64,000 bases of DNA from Saprospiraceae bacterium (GTDB lineage: Bacteria; Bacteroidota; Bacteroidia; Chitinophagales; Saprospiraceae), in the NCBI GenBank assembly GCA_021298575.1, contig JAJTFM010000012.1:1-64000 (forward strand). Reading direction: 5' to 3'. The notes below the pieces were generated by a model. The model had not been told where the DNA came from. It ran no database searches and saw only the letters and a program-made list of their open reading frames with translations. Below are positions 28,405 through 37,845 of the stretch, piece after piece. Every line of letters begins with the position of its first letter. Position 1 is the stretch's first letter. A program made the translations under genes and the position numbers.

Positions 28405-29130
28405 TCAGTTTACCCTGTGAATACGGCGGAAGCGCATCTGCAGTACGCCGAGCATTGCTTCGCGGATTATTTTAAGCGACATTTTGGACTGCCCCTTTTC
28501 CCGGTCTTTAAATGTGATGGGTACTTCCGCAACCCTGAAGCCAAGGCGGTATGCGGTATATTTCATCTCAATCTGAAACGCGTAACCTACAAACTTGATT
28601 CCCGAAAGGTGTATTGTTTCCAGCACCTTTCGGGAGTAACAGATGAAACCTGCTGTAGGGTCAGCAATGTGCATCCACAGAATCAGTGAAGTATAGTACG
28701 ATGCGCCCCTTGACAGGATAATTCTGTCGGCGGGCCAGTTCTCTACGTCTCCACCCGGGCAGTATCTCGATCCGACCGCTACATCGGCACCCTCGTCGCG
28801 ACATTTGGCCAAAAGTCTTGGGAGGTCATCCGGATTATGTGAGAAATCGGCGTCCATCTCGAAAAAATAATCATACGAGCGCTCAAGTCCCCAGCGAAAA
28901 CCGGCGATGTAGGCAGTTCCGAGACCCAGTTTACCCTTTCTTTCGATCAGGTGGAGTTGTCCTTCGAATTCGGTTTCCTGTAAATGCTTCACCACACCCG
29001 CCGTGCCATCGGGGGAACCATCGTCAACAATCAGGACATGGAACGGGCCGGGCTGACGCAGAGCAGCCCGGATAATGGCCTCTACGTTTTCGATTTCGTT
29101 GTAAGTGGGTATGATAACAAGCGCAAGCAT
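28405..29130 (-). CDS. Polyprenol-phosphate mannosyltransferase-like GT2 enzyme
   Basis: This 241-residue family 2 glycosyltransferase is of the dolichol-phosphate-mannose-synthase type. Motifs: VIIPTYNEIENVE at the start, LIVDDGSPDGT, KGKLGLGTAYIAGFRWG, the DxD-like FEMDADFSHNP and VGSRYCPGG. It lacks C-terminal membrane helices. The acceptor is probably a polyprenyl phosphate; the sugar cannot be read from sequence. It lies 34 nt downstream of a small barrel gene on the same strand. Confidence 0.9.
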   Translation of the reverse strand: MLALVIIPTYNEIENVEAIIRAALRQPGPFHVLIVDDGSPDGTAGVVKHLQETEFEGQLHLIERKGKLGLGTAYIAGFRWGLERSYDYFFEMDADFSHNPDDLPRLLAKCRDEGADVAVGSRYCPGGDVENWPADRIILSRGASYYTSLILWMHIADPTAGFICYSRKVLETIHLSGIKFVGYAFQIEMKYTAYRLGFRVAEVPITFKDREKGQSKMSLKIIREAMLGVLQMRFRRIHRVN

Positions 29131-29164
29131 ATTCTACTGGTCTGTTGAGGGTATTTACGGCTGT

Positions 29165-29902
29165 TTAATCAATCAGTATGACCTTTCTGAGCAGACGCAG
29201 TCCTACTGTAAGCTCGACCGTTGTATTGCGTACACGCTGTTCTGGTACTGCATAAGAGAACCCTGGATTGCAGTAGTCAATCACATTTGGGATTGGTCCC
29301 TGGCGGTACTGATTGGTAACGTCGGGATTAATTGAAAGTTGTATCTGCGCTCCTACAAGTTCGGCAAACTGGAATTCGAGGCCGCCGCCTACAGAAAAGC
29401 CGGCCATCCATCGTTGTACACCACCCATAAGGGGGTACAATGCCCGGTTACAGGAGTTCTGGCTGTTCAGTTCGTCAATATTGGTGCTGTAAGTATAGTC
29501 GCCCCTCAAACCGACGAAATAGAAATACCTGGTGTTGGCCAGCGGACCTATGTTGCCCCGTTGTTTGGCGCCCATCATGAACGATATATTATTGAACTTG
29601 AAGCGTTCGGAGTACACTCCGCCGGGGAGGCCGCTGATGAAGCTGACCGTTCGGAACCGCATGGCACTTCCTCTTGTGTGATAGCCGATCTGCATCAGGA
29701 AAGAAGAGCGGTCGTCTTCATTGTTGATAGATTCCATGCCCAGTGTGGCGTGGTATTGGAAAAGCGGTTCGCGGTTATAGGCGTTATCCCATTTCTGTAA
29801 TCCTGCAGATGGGCCAAAGCCTATGACATAAGCTGTTGACTGTGCTTTTATCTGTCCGACAAGGAAGATGCACCAAAAACCGAGAATATAAAAACGAGTC
29901 AT
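29165..29902 (-). CDS. Predicted outer-membrane beta-barrel protein
   Basis: This 245-residue protein has a signal peptide (FWCIFLVGQIKAQS) and alternating hydrophobic/polar strands of an 8-12 stranded barrel. It resembles PorT/OmpW-like small barrels of Bacteroidota in overall look. I recognise no specific family. It ends in LRLLRKVILID. It is probably co-transcribed with the downstream glycosyltransferase and divergent from the M3 peptidase gene. Confidence 0.7.
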   Translation of the reverse strand: MTRFYILGFWCIFLVGQIKAQSTAYVIGFGPSAGLQKWDNAYNREPLFQYHATLGMESINNEDDRSSFLMQIGYHTRGSAMRFRTVSFISGLPGGVYSERFKFNNISFMMGAKQRGNIGPLANTRYFYFVGLRGDYTYSTNIDELNSQNSCNRALYPLMGGVQRWMAGFSVGGGLEFQFAELVGAQIQLSINPDVTNQYRQGPIPNVIDYCNPGFSYAVPEQRVRNTTVELTVGLRLLRKVILID

Positions 29903-29979
29903 GTGTGCGTTTTTGTGGCGAAAATAACCAACTATTCAGAATAGCGGACGGAAATCGGAAACACTCCCCGGTTCTTCCT

Positions 29980-29987
29980 TATTTTTG
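29980..29987 (+). promoter_or_regulatory. Candidate -7 box for the M3 peptidase gene
   Basis: TATTTTTG lies 28 nt before the ATG at 30016 and supports that start over the ORF-track start at 29836. Confidence 0.45.
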
Positions 29988-30015
29988 TGCTTCAAATCCG
30001 AAAAAATCGTACATT

Positions 30016-31737
30016 ATGAATATGACGCAGACTACTCTTCCTACGCCTTTCGAGGCTTTTGAATACCGGCGGCCCGATCTGGTTTCCTTTGCATCCGATT
30101 TCAACACTACCCTGTCCGCATTCAGCAATGCTTCCTCCCCCGAGCAGCAAAAGGAGTATCTGAATGAACTGAACCAGCTTCGGGAATATTTTTCCACCAT
30201 GTACAATATCTGTATGATCCGGCATACCGCGAATACAGCAGATCCTTTTTATGAGGCAGAAAACCAGTATTTTGATGAGTCTTTGCCTGAATTTGAAGCG
30301 TTGAGTACCCGGTTTTACGAGGCACTGCTTCAATCCCCATTCCGGTCGGTGCTGGAGGCAGCTTTTGGTCCGCAACTCTTCACACTCGCCGGGCTCGCCA
30401 TCAAGACATTCAAGCCTTCGGCGCTTGAAAACCTGCAGGAGGAAAATGCGCTGAGTACCGAATACACGAAAATAAAGGCTCAGGCCAAAATTGAATTCAG
30501 GGGAACCACTTATAACCTGAGCAGTATTGGTCCGGTCGAATTGTCTGAAGACAGGGAAATGCGGCGTGGTGCTGCCGATGCAAAATGGTCTTTCTACGCC
30601 GAAAGTTCCGGAGCCATCGAGGATATTTTTGACAAAATGGTGAAACTGCGTCACGAGATAGCACACAAACTTGGGTTCAGCAATTTTGTGGAGGTTGGAT
30701 ATGCGCGCATGAGGCGTTCCGATTATAACCCGGAGATGGTAGCCAATTTCCGCAAACAGGTGCGTGAGACTATTGTGCCGCTGGCATCGTCGCTTTACGA
30801 GCGGCAAAGGAAACGCCTCGGAATTGACACGCTGCGTTACTATGACGAAGACTACAAGTATCCTTCCGGCAACCCGCGGCCGACAGGAACACCGGAGGAA
30901 ATTGTCGGAAATGCCTCTGTGATGTACCGCGAACTGAGCCCCGAGACAGATCGTTTTTTCCAGCAGATGCTCCAGACGCACCTGATGGATCTTGTGAACC
31001 GCGACAACAAGGCCACTGGCGGCTATTGTACGTATATTCCCGGATATAAATCGCCCTATATCTTTTCCAATTTCAATGGTACCAGCGCGGATATTGATGT
31101 GCTGACACACGAAGCGGGACATGCCTTTCAGGTTTGGAGCAGCACCCATTTCCCTGTTGAGGAGTATTACTGGCCCACCAGCGACGCAGCAGAAATACAT
31201 TCCATGAGCATGGAATTTTTTACCTGGCCCTGGATGCATCTGTTCTTTGGCGACCAGAAGGAAAAATATCAGTTCATGCACCTGGCTGCTGCTCTGCAGT
31301 TCATTCCCTATGGTGTAGCTGTGGATGAATTCCAGCATATTGTGTACGAAAATCCGGAAATGACTCCCGGGGAGCGCAACGCCGCCTGGCGGCAACTGGA
31401 GAAAACATATCTCCCCCACAGAAATTATGAGGGTAACGATCACCTGCTCGCTGGTAAATTCTGGCAGCGGCAGAGTCATATTTTTAATTCACCTTTTTAT
31501 TATATTGATTATACCCTCGCACAGATTTGTGCGTTCCAGTTCTGGAAAAAAGACCGAGAAGATCATCAGTCGGCCTGGGCAGACTACCTGCGGCTCTGTC
31601 AGGCTGGTGGAAGCAAACCATTTCTTGAGCTGGTCAGGCTTGCAAATCTGCGTTCGCCGTTTGAAGACGGGTGCGTGGAAAGCGTGGTTGGCGGGATAAA
31701 ACAATTCCTTGAATCCGTTGATGATTCCAAATTCTGA
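30016..31737 (+). CDS. M3 family oligoendopeptidase (PepF-like)
   Basis: This 573-residue zinc metallopeptidase is predicted to be cytoplasmic. The HEXXH zinc motif is HEAGH at about 365-369 in DVLTHEAGHAFQVW. The third ligand region is AAEIHSMSMEFF. SKPFLELVRLANLRSPFEDG is the typical C-terminal block. It probably degrades short peptides. The ORF-track extension upstream lies in the divergent promoter region, so the ATG at 30016 was chosen. The DUF4159 gene begins 2 nt after its stop, so the two are co-transcribed. Confidence 0.93.
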   Translation: MNMTQTTLPTPFEAFEYRRPDLVSFASDFNTTLSAFSNASSPEQQKEYLNELNQLREYFSTMYNICMIRHTANTADPFYEAENQYFDESLPEFEALSTRFYEALLQSPFRSVLEAAFGPQLFTLAGLAIKTFKPSALENLQEENALSTEYTKIKAQAKIEFRGTTYNLSSIGPVELSEDREMRRGAADAKWSFYAESSGAIEDIFDKMVKLRHEIAHKLGFSNFVEVGYARMRRSDYNPEMVANFRKQVRETIVPLASSLYERQRKRLGIDTLRYYDEDYKYPSGNPRPTGTPEEIVGNASVMYRELSPETDRFFQQMLQTHLMDLVNRDNKATGGYCTYIPGYKSPYIFSNFNGTSADIDVLTHEAGHAFQVWSSTHFPVEEYYWPTSDAAEIHSMSMEFFTWPWMHLFFGDQKEKYQFMHLAAALQFIPYGVAVDEFQHIVYENPEMTPGERNAAWRQLEKTYLPHRNYEGNDHLLAGKFWQRQSHIFNSPFYYIDYTLAQICAFQFWKKDREDHQSAWADYLRLCQAGGSKPFLELVRLANLRSPFEDGCVESVVGGIKQFLESVDDSKF

Positions 31738-31739
31738 TA

Positions 31740-32405
31740 ATGCAAATGAACAAATCGCTTCTGGTACTCTTGTGTGCACTGGCTATAACGGCTACTGCTT
31801 TTACTGGTTACGAACAGCCCACCATTAAATTCGGATTGCTCAAGTACAGTGGCGGTGGCGACTGGTACAACGACGTCAATTCACTGAAAAATTTGGCCAA
31901 GTTCTGTAATGATAACCTCCGAACCAATTTCGATCCGGAATTTGGCACGGTGGAGCCCGGCAGTGCCGAGTTGTTCAACTACCCGATTGTTTACGCCACC
32001 GGACATGGAAATATGCTTTTAAGCGACCTTGAGGCGCGCAATATGCGTGCCTATCTGGAGGGTGGCGGGTTTCTGATTCTGAACGATGACTTCGGGCTGG
32101 ATCCTTTTGTGAGGCCAACCATGAAAAAGGTGTTTCCTGAACTTGATTTTGTTGAGTTACCCTTTTCACATCCGATTTACAATCAGAAATACAAGTTTCC
32201 TAACGGGCTCCCCAAGATACACGAACACGACGGGAAAGCACCTCAGGGTTTTGGCCTTGTTTATCAGGGCCGGCTCGTATGCTATTACAACTTTGAAACC
32301 GATCTCGGCGATGGCTGGGATGATGTACACGGCGATTCGCAGGAAATCCGGAACAAGGCGTTGCAGATGGGAGCCAATATTGTTCAGTATGTCTTTGGTC
32401 AGTAG
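31740..32405 (+). CDS. DUF4159 domain protein
   Basis: This 221-residue secreted protein has a signal peptide (SLLVLLCALAITATAFT). The DUF4159 pattern follows: IKFGLLKYSGGGDWYND, PIVYATGHGNMLLSDLE, LRAYLEGGGFLILND-like AYLEGGGFLILNDDFG, and PFSHPIYNQKY. The domain resembles a class I glutamine amidotransferase-like flavodoxin fold without an obvious catalytic cysteine. Function is unknown. In many Bacteroidota it lies with MoxR/DUF58 genes; here it follows an M3 peptidase and overlaps convergent psd by 7 nt. Confidence 0.85.
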   Translation: MQMNKSLLVLLCALAITATAFTGYEQPTIKFGLLKYSGGGDWYNDVNSLKNLAKFCNDNLRTNFDPEFGTVEPGSAELFNYPIVYATGHGNMLLSDLEARNMRAYLEGGGFLILNDDFGLDPFVRPTMKKVFPELDFVELPFSHPIYNQKYKFPNGLPKIHEHDGKAPQGFGLVYQGRLVCYYNFETDLGDGWDDVHGDSQEIRNKALQMGANIVQYVFGQ

Positions 32406-33067
32406 GACGCAATAACGCTCTCTCCGGCACGGACGTACGCTCCGGGTGTACAGACGGGATGGTAGCCCAGCTCATCTGAGATAAATATATCTGTTTGTGA
32501 ACCGAACCGGATCATGCCGAATGATGTTCCGCGGTTTACCTCGTCACCCGGTGACAGCCGGTTCACAATCTGACTAACCCACACATCGGCAATCTGGGTG
32601 ACGGCATACCATCCCCTACCGGTATGAATGACGGTCGTCTTTCTTTCGTTGGTCAACAGGTATGTACAGTCTGTTTCGGGAGTTTTTTTTGCGGTCAGGA
32701 GATTAAAAATCATCCGTGCCATGGTCTGGTTTCTCCCTGGTTGGAAGCTGGATACAGTGCCGACCTCTCCGGAAAGGGGAATCCGGTTGTAGTGTACGGA
32801 GAACGGCGTCATGAAAATACCGATGATAAATCCTGATGTATTAGTCAGATTACCAGGCACCGTCAGTTCGGAAAGTGTTATCTGCCGACCTTTTTTTATA
32901 GCGACGGGAACCCCACCTGCTTCCACACGGCGGACATAAACTACATATCCATCGGCTGGAGACAACATGGAATCACCTGCTGGCACATTTCTCGACGGAT
33001 TCCGGAAAAAAAACCAAAAGCGCCAGCCAACGAATATTAGAGTGGCGGAAAGCAGTAAAAGCAGCAT
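32399..33067 (-). CDS. psd: Phosphatidylserine decarboxylase, short type
   Basis: This 222-residue proenzyme makes phosphatidylethanolamine. The N-terminal membrane helix is LLLLLSATLIFVGWRFWFFF. The self-cleavage site that generates the pyruvoyl group is the Gly-Ser in MIRFGSQTD. LSPADGYVV and the HYNRIPLSGEV block are family signatures. Its length fits the archaeal/Bacteroidota short form. It sits 3 nt after uvrA on the same strand and overlaps the DUF4159 gene tail-to-tail. Confidence 0.93.
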   Translation of the reverse strand: MLLLLLSATLIFVGWRFWFFFRNPSRNVPAGDSMLSPADGYVVYVRRVEAGGVPVAIKKGRQITLSELTVPGNLTNTSGFIIGIFMTPFSVHYNRIPLSGEVGTVSSFQPGRNQTMARMIFNLLTAKKTPETDCTYLLTNERKTTVIHTGRGWYAVTQIADVWVSQIVNRLSPGDEVNRGTSFGMIRFGSQTDIFISDELGYHPVCTPGAYVRAGESVIASY

Positions 33068-33070
33068 ACA

Positions 33071-35911
33071 CTACCCCAGTTTCTCCGCCAGATACTTTCC
33101 TGTGTGGCTTTCCTTGACAGATACCAGTCCTTCAGGTGTACCTTCGAATACCAGATTTCCACCGGCCTGGCCGCCCTCCGGGCCGAGATCAACCACCCAG
33201 TCGGCCGTTTTGATAACCTCGAGGTTGTGTTCTACCACCAGGACAGAGTGCCCTTTTTCCACCAGTGCGTTCATTGCGCGCAGCAGTTTGTTGATATCGT
33301 GGAAGTGGAGACCGGTTGTTGGCTCGTCGAAAATGAAGAAGATATGTCCGTTACTGTTTTCCCTGATCAGGAAAGACGCCAGCTTGACGCGTTGAGCTTC
33401 TCCCCCTGAGAGGGTGCTGGAGGATTGTCCCAACTGTACATATCCAAGCCCCACATCGAAGAGCGGTTTAATACGGTCAATGATTTCTTTGTGACCTTGA
33501 AAGAAATCCAGTGCGTCTTCGACACTCAGGCTGAGTACGTCAAAAATGTTTTTTCCCCGGAATTCCACTTCCAGAATTTCCGAACGGAAGCGACGGCCCT
33601 TGCAGGATTCACATTCGAGGTGAACATCGGCAAGAAACTGCATTTCCACCACCTGTTCACCCTCCCCTTTGCAGGCTTCACAGCGACCGCCTTCGACATT
33701 GAAACTGAAATGTTTGGGCTGATATCCGCGTATTTTAGACATTTGTTGAGAGGAAAACAACTCTCGGATGTAATCATAGGCCTTTACGTAAGTTACCGGA
33801 TTGGATCGGCTGCTTTTTCCGATTGGGCTCTGGTTGATAAATTCGACCTTGTTGATACGCTTCACATTGCCTTCCAGTCCGTCGAAGAGTCCGGGAGTTT
33901 TACCACCATTGTCGGGCAGGTGCTGAGACACAGCCGGGTAGAAGATATCGCGAACGAGCGTTGTTTTGCCCGAGCCTGACACACCGCTTACGACAGTGAG
34001 ACAGTGCAAAGGAATCCGGACATCAATATTTTTCAGGTTGTGTTGTCTGGCGCCCCTGATAGTCAGGAACTCGCGGGCGGGCCTGCGAGTTGCGGGCGTT
34101 TCAACAGACATTACACCTGTCATGTATTTTGTTGTCAGGCTTTCCGGCGCTGCCTTTTCGATATCGGAGTAAGGGCCAGCGAATACCACTCTTCCTCCGT
34201 GTATCCCTGCTTCCGGCCCCATATCCACCAGGAAGTCGGCATTTTTGATTACTTCTTCCTCGTGTTCTACTACTACCACCGTATTTCCCAGATCCCTCAA
34301 TTCCTTGAGGACGCTGACCAGTCGGCCGGTATCTCTCGGATGCAGACCTACGGAAGGCTCATCGAGGAGGTAGAGAGAAGAGGTCAGGTTACTTCCCAGC
34401 GTTCTGGTGAGGTGAATACGCTGGGTTTCTCCGCCGGAGAGCGTGCTTGACACCCTGTCGAGCGTGAGATAGCCCAGACCGAGGTCCACCATGAACCGGA
34501 GGCGGTTATTGATTTCGAGGAGCAGGCGATTGGCGATACGGCGATCGAACTCGGAGATGTGTTTATCGAGATTTCCGGAGAATTCGAGTACCTGATCAAT
34601 CGGGATACTGGTGAGGTCAGATATATTTTTGTTGTCAATTTTCACACAGAGTGCTTCCTGGCGCAGGCGGCCGCCCTCGCAGGTATGGCATGTTGTCCGG
34701 CCGCGGTATCGCGACAGCGTTACCCTGTTCTGGATCTTGTAGGTCTTGCTTTCCAGTTCATTGAAAAAGGACATGATACCTGGCACATCGTTTTTTCCGT
34801 TCCAGAGCAATTTCAGTTCCTCTTTCGACAGTGATTCGTATGGTGTATGTACCGGGAAATTAACAGTATGTGCGCGCTGGAGGAAGAAAGACAGCCATTC
34901 TCCATACTTTTCACCCTTCCAGCAGGCCACGGCGCCGTCGTACACAGATTTCGTTTTATCGGGTATAACCTTGTCGGGATCAATTCCGAGTACCCTTCCG
35001 TACCCTTCACACGTCGGGCATGCGCCATAGGGGTTGTTGTAATTGAAGAGTTGTGGCGTCGGTTCCGGGAAGACGATACCATCGAGTTCGAACCGGTTAT
35101 TAAATACAACAGGGGAAGGAGATTCACCACCATCGCTACTTAACAGTTGGATGGTACACTCTCCTTCACTCTCATAAAAGGTGGTATTGACAGAGTCTGC
35201 AAGGCGCATCCAGTCGCTTTCCTCAGACATAGGCAGAGAGAAGCGATCCATCAGAACGAAGGCATGCGTTTTGATATCCATGTCGGCGAGCGCCTGTTCG
35301 TCTTCCAGCAGATCTTCAATTCGCTGAATCTCTCCTTTCCACCAGAGGCGGGTATAACCTTTCTGGAGCAGGATGTTCATTTCCTGTGCAACAGGTCGTT
35401 CACGATTTTTCTTGTTAAGCGGCACGAGCACCATACCCCGGGAGCCATCGGGCAGGTTTTTGATATAGTCAATTACGTCCGAAACCTCGTGTTTTTTGAC
35501 AATATCGCCGGATACGGGAGAATAGAACTTGCCAATCCGGGCGAAGAGAAGCCTCAGAAACTCGTAAATTTCCGTCATACTACCCACCGTGGAGCGTGCG
35601 TTTCCGGTAGAAACCCGTTGTTCGATAGCTATAGCCGGGCAAATTCCGCGTATATAGTCCACGTCCGGTTTTTTCATACGTCCGAGGAACTGGCGTGCGT
35701 AGCTCGACAGACTTTCGACATATCTGCGCTGTCCTTCAGCATACAGGGTATCCATAGTGATACTGGACTTTCCCGAGCCGCTCACGCCGGTGACAACCAC
35801 CAGCTGGTTTTTCGGAATCTGCAAATCCACATTCTGCAGATTGTTGGTCCGGGCGCCCTTGATATTGATATGTCGGGGATCTACGAGATCCGTTTCGAGT
35901 GCTTCGGTCAT
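33071..35911 (-). CDS. uvrA: Excinuclease ABC subunit A
   Basis: This 946-residue UvrA is full length. It has two ABC modules, each with a Walker A (GVSGSGKSSITMD and GVSGSGKTTLVRD) and a signature (STLSGGETQRIHL and STLSGGEAQRVKL). Zinc-finger cysteines are in CPTCEGYGRV, CHTCEGGRLR and CEACKGEGE. UvrA dimers recognise DNA damage and load UvrB, which is also in this window at 56214. psd follows in the same direction, probably co-transcribed. Confidence 0.97.
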   Translation of the reverse strand: MTEALETDLVDPRHINIKGARTNNLQNVDLQIPKNQLVVVTGVSGSGKSSITMDTLYAEGQRRYVESLSSYARQFLGRMKKPDVDYIRGICPAIAIEQRVSTGNARSTVGSMTEIYEFLRLLFARIGKFYSPVSGDIVKKHEVSDVIDYIKNLPDGSRGMVLVPLNKKNRERPVAQEMNILLQKGYTRLWWKGEIQRIEDLLEDEQALADMDIKTHAFVLMDRFSLPMSEESDWMRLADSVNTTFYESEGECTIQLLSSDGGESPSPVVFNNRFELDGIVFPEPTPQLFNYNNPYGACPTCEGYGRVLGIDPDKVIPDKTKSVYDGAVACWKGEKYGEWLSFFLQRAHTVNFPVHTPYESLSKEELKLLWNGKNDVPGIMSFFNELESKTYKIQNRVTLSRYRGRTTCHTCEGGRLRQEALCVKIDNKNISDLTSIPIDQVLEFSGNLDKHISEFDRRIANRLLLEINNRLRFMVDLGLGYLTLDRVSSTLSGGETQRIHLTRTLGSNLTSSLYLLDEPSVGLHPRDTGRLVSVLKELRDLGNTVVVVEHEEEVIKNADFLVDMGPEAGIHGGRVVFAGPYSDIEKAAPESLTTKYMTGVMSVETPATRRPAREFLTIRGARQHNLKNIDVRIPLHCLTVVSGVSGSGKTTLVRDIFYPAVSQHLPDNGGKTPGLFDGLEGNVKRINKVEFINQSPIGKSSRSNPVTYVKAYDYIRELFSSQQMSKIRGYQPKHFSFNVEGGRCEACKGEGEQVVEMQFLADVHLECESCKGRRFRSEILEVEFRGKNIFDVLSLSVEDALDFFQGHKEIIDRIKPLFDVGLGYVQLGQSSSTLSGGEAQRVKLASFLIRENSNGHIFFIFDEPTTGLHFHDINKLLRAMNALVEKGHSVLVVEHNLEVIKTADWVVDLGPEGGQAGGNLVFEGTPEGLVSVKESHTGKYLAEKLG

Positions 35912-35968
35912 TATATGCCGTAATCTTTCAGTTCAATGTGAGCAGAGGCCTTTTGAGGCGCGAAGGTA

Positions 35969-36091
35969 CTAAGAACAGGCCTTGAAAGCGCCCATAAATA
36001 CAGCAATCCACACCAGTCCTTTGACGAGGAAGAACATAAATCCCGCTACTCCGAAACGACCGAGCCAGGTCTTCCATTCCTTTTGTTCCAT
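35969..36091 (-). CDS. Small (40-residue) predicted membrane protein
   Basis: This frame is too short for the ORF track. It reads MEQKEWKTWLGRFGVAGF, then a hydrophobic stretch with MFFLVKGLVWIAVFMGAF, and ends KACS before TAG. The layout is a short charged N-terminus with aromatic/basic residues, then one helix containing a KGLVW motif. It lies between uvrA and the cytochrome operon and is read in the same direction as uvrA. I recall similar small KGLxW-type membrane proteins in Bacteroidota but cannot name a family. Function unknown. Confidence 0.6.
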   Translation of the reverse strand: MEQKEWKTWLGRFGVAGFMFFLVKGLVWIAVFMGAFKACS

Positions 36092-36123
36092 ATTCAGAGA
36101 TGTTTTATTCCCGTTCGGTATCT

Positions 36124-36131
36124 TAAATTTG
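36124..36131 (+). promoter_or_regulatory. Candidate -7 box for the cytochrome/YceI operon
   Basis: TAAATTTG matches TAnnTTTG, 58 nt before the first ATG at 36190. The leader ends in an A-run just before the ATG, a typical Bacteroidota translation start. Confidence 0.5.
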
Positions 36132-36189
36132 TTTGAGTTGGTGAAAGACCTGCATCTTGGCGGTCACTTTTAATGAAAGAAAAAAAAAC

Positions 36190-36894
36190 ATGAAACGCTT
36201 TTTTCTGCTGTCAGGTTTATTCGCAAGCCTATTTACTGCAACTCTTTTTTCCTGCAAGCACGACCCGTTTATTCCGGTTGATCCGGATACTCCATCAGGG
36301 GGTACCTGCGATCCCGATACCGTATATTTTCAAAATCAGGTACTTCCCCTACTGATTTCCAGTTGCACAGAATCTGGATGCCACAATGCACAGGATCGGG
36401 CTGAAGGTGTGGTGGTTGATTCTTACGAAAGTCTTATGACTACGGTGGAAGATGTAACGCGGACAAACTGGAGCAAAAACGACCTGATAGAATCACTTAC
36501 TACCAGCGAGTCGGATGAGCGGATGCCTCTGAACAAGCCCGCATTTACCACGGCACAGATTGATTTGCTGAAGAAATGGATCAGTCAGGGAGCTCAGAAC
36601 AATTCCTGCGACGAGGCTGCCGGAGTATGTGACACAATCAACGGGTCTGGTTACAACATCTTTGTGAAACCGCTTGTTCAAGTCAAGTGTCAGGGTTGCC
36701 ACAGCGGTTCCAATCCGCAGGGTGGTGTTAAACTGACCACCTACTCAGAAATCCGGACTTACGCGCTGAACGGTTCATTATACAGTTCAGTGACCAGGGC
36801 AAGTAACTGGATGCCACTGGGCGGATCCAGGCTGGACGATTGTTCGCTGGCCAAACTCAGGGGGTGGGTGGCCGCCGGAGCACCTGAAAACTGA
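36190..36894 (+). CDS. c-type cytochrome lipoprotein with two haem motifs
   Basis: This 234-residue protein has a lipoprotein signal (lipobox LFSC, Cys22). It has two cytochrome-like modules: CTESGCH (C-x4-C-H, Cys59-His65) and CQGCH (canonical CxxCH) in VKCQGCHSG. Each is followed by a GG-V/Y stretch and a methionine region (ERMPLNKPAF, NWMPLGGS) that could give the distal ligand. It probably carries electrons in the periplasm or on the outer membrane. It is the first of five plus-strand genes ending at 39340. The CX4CH motif is known to bind haem in some cytochromes c3, but binding here is inferred. Confidence 0.85.
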   Translation: MKRFFLLSGLFASLFTATLFSCKHDPFIPVDPDTPSGGTCDPDTVYFQNQVLPLLISSCTESGCHNAQDRAEGVVVDSYESLMTTVEDVTRTNWSKNDLIESLTTSESDERMPLNKPAFTTAQIDLLKKWISQGAQNNSCDEAAGVCDTINGSGYNIFVKPLVQVKCQGCHSGSNPQGGVKLTTYSEIRTYALNGSLYSSVTRASNWMPLGGSRLDDCSLAKLRGWVAAGAPEN

Positions 36895-36954
36895 TCTTTA
36901 TCGCCTGAATCAGGTTTGTCAGCTATTTTTGAAAACAACAAAATTGTCAATACC

Positions 36955-37314
36955 ATGAAATTCATCCTTCCGACGGCCATGTTGATGGCATTGTTTGTTT
37001 CTTTTTCCCAAACCTCCTGCTACTATGACAACGAGGTTGACCAGTATGGAGTGACAGCGTGTGATACAACAGCCGTCAGTTATGCCAACGATATTGCCCC
37101 CATTATTCAACAGAACTGTGTGGCCTGCCACCAGCCGGGTGGATCACAGGAGTCGTCGGCAATGGACACCTACGATAACCTGGTCAACTTTGCCGTGTCG
37201 GCCGTTGATCGTACGAACGGTCGCGGAAACCTGATGCCACCATCCGGCAGGATGACCTCCTGTAATATTGCCCTGCTCGAGGCATGGGTAAATGCAGGTA
37301 TGCCAAATAATTAA
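36955..37314 (+). CDS. Mono-haem c-type cytochrome lipoprotein
   Basis: This 119-residue protein has a lipobox (SQTSC, Cys22) and one haem motif CVACH at about 55-59 in PIIQQNCVACHQPGG. GNLMPPSGRM offers a methionine ligand. It looks like a shortened relative of the protein encoded just upstream. The ATG at 36955 gives the signal peptide; the ORF-track start at 36916 does not. Confidence 0.85.
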   Translation: MKFILPTAMLMALFVSFSQTSCYYDNEVDQYGVTACDTTAVSYANDIAPIIQQNCVACHQPGGSQESSAMDTYDNLVNFAVSAVDRTNGRGNLMPPSGRMTSCNIALLEAWVNAGMPNN

Positions 37315-37405
37315 GAGTGTATCGAGGATTCTCTCACCGAGTCAAAAAAGGCGTATTTCTTGCTGCCGGTGGAAAATCCTGGACACGTCATAAAACTGAT
37401 TTGCC

Positions 37406-37819
37406 ATGAAAAAAATTCTAATTGCCCTGCTGGTGGTTGTAGCTGCAGCTGCCGGAGTCGGTTATTACCTGTGGAACAAGCCACACGTAGATCTGACGAA
37501 TGCAAAATCGGACATTGCTGTAGATGCCAAAACCCTTTTGGAGGAGTATCAGCTGAACGAGGCCGCCTCCAACGAAAAGTATTTCGACAAGGTCATCGCT
37601 GTAAAAGGGACTGTGATGGAGGTAATGAACGACGAAGGAACCGTGAAGGTAAGCCTTGAAACAGGCGATCCAAGCGGATTCGTGGTGCGTTGCGAACTCT
37701 CCGCCACAGCACCGCATGCACGTACGGAGTTCACTGTTGGAGAACAAGTCCAATTCAAGGGAACCTGTAGCGGACTGAACTTCGACGTTCAACTTGACAA
37801 CTGCGTGGAAGTCCGTTAA
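37406..37819 (+). CDS. OB-fold (tRNA_anti-like) exported protein
   Basis: This 137-residue protein has an N-terminal membrane/signal helix (ILIALLVVVAAAAGVGYYLW). An OB-fold of the tRNA_anti-like type follows: YFDKVIAVKGTVMEV, TVKVSLETGD, FVVRCELS, EQVQFKGTCSG. Periplasmic OB proteins of this kind recur beside YceI genes in Bacteroidota. Ligand unknown. It sits within the five-gene operon. Confidence 0.8.
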   Translation: MKKILIALLVVVAAAAGVGYYLWNKPHVDLTNAKSDIAVDAKTLLEEYQLNEAASNEKYFDKVIAVKGTVMEVMNDEGTVKVSLETGDPSGFVVRCELSATAPHARTEFTVGEQVQFKGTCSGLNFDVQLDNCVEVR

Positions 37820-37845
37820 TTCTTCTTTTAAAAAATCAATCCGAC

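Noticed and set aside
29992-31479. 495-codon minus-strand ORF antisense to the M3 peptidase
   Set aside because: It is a long shadow created by codon bias of the real gene; its product is rich in His/Cys/Arg with no family features.
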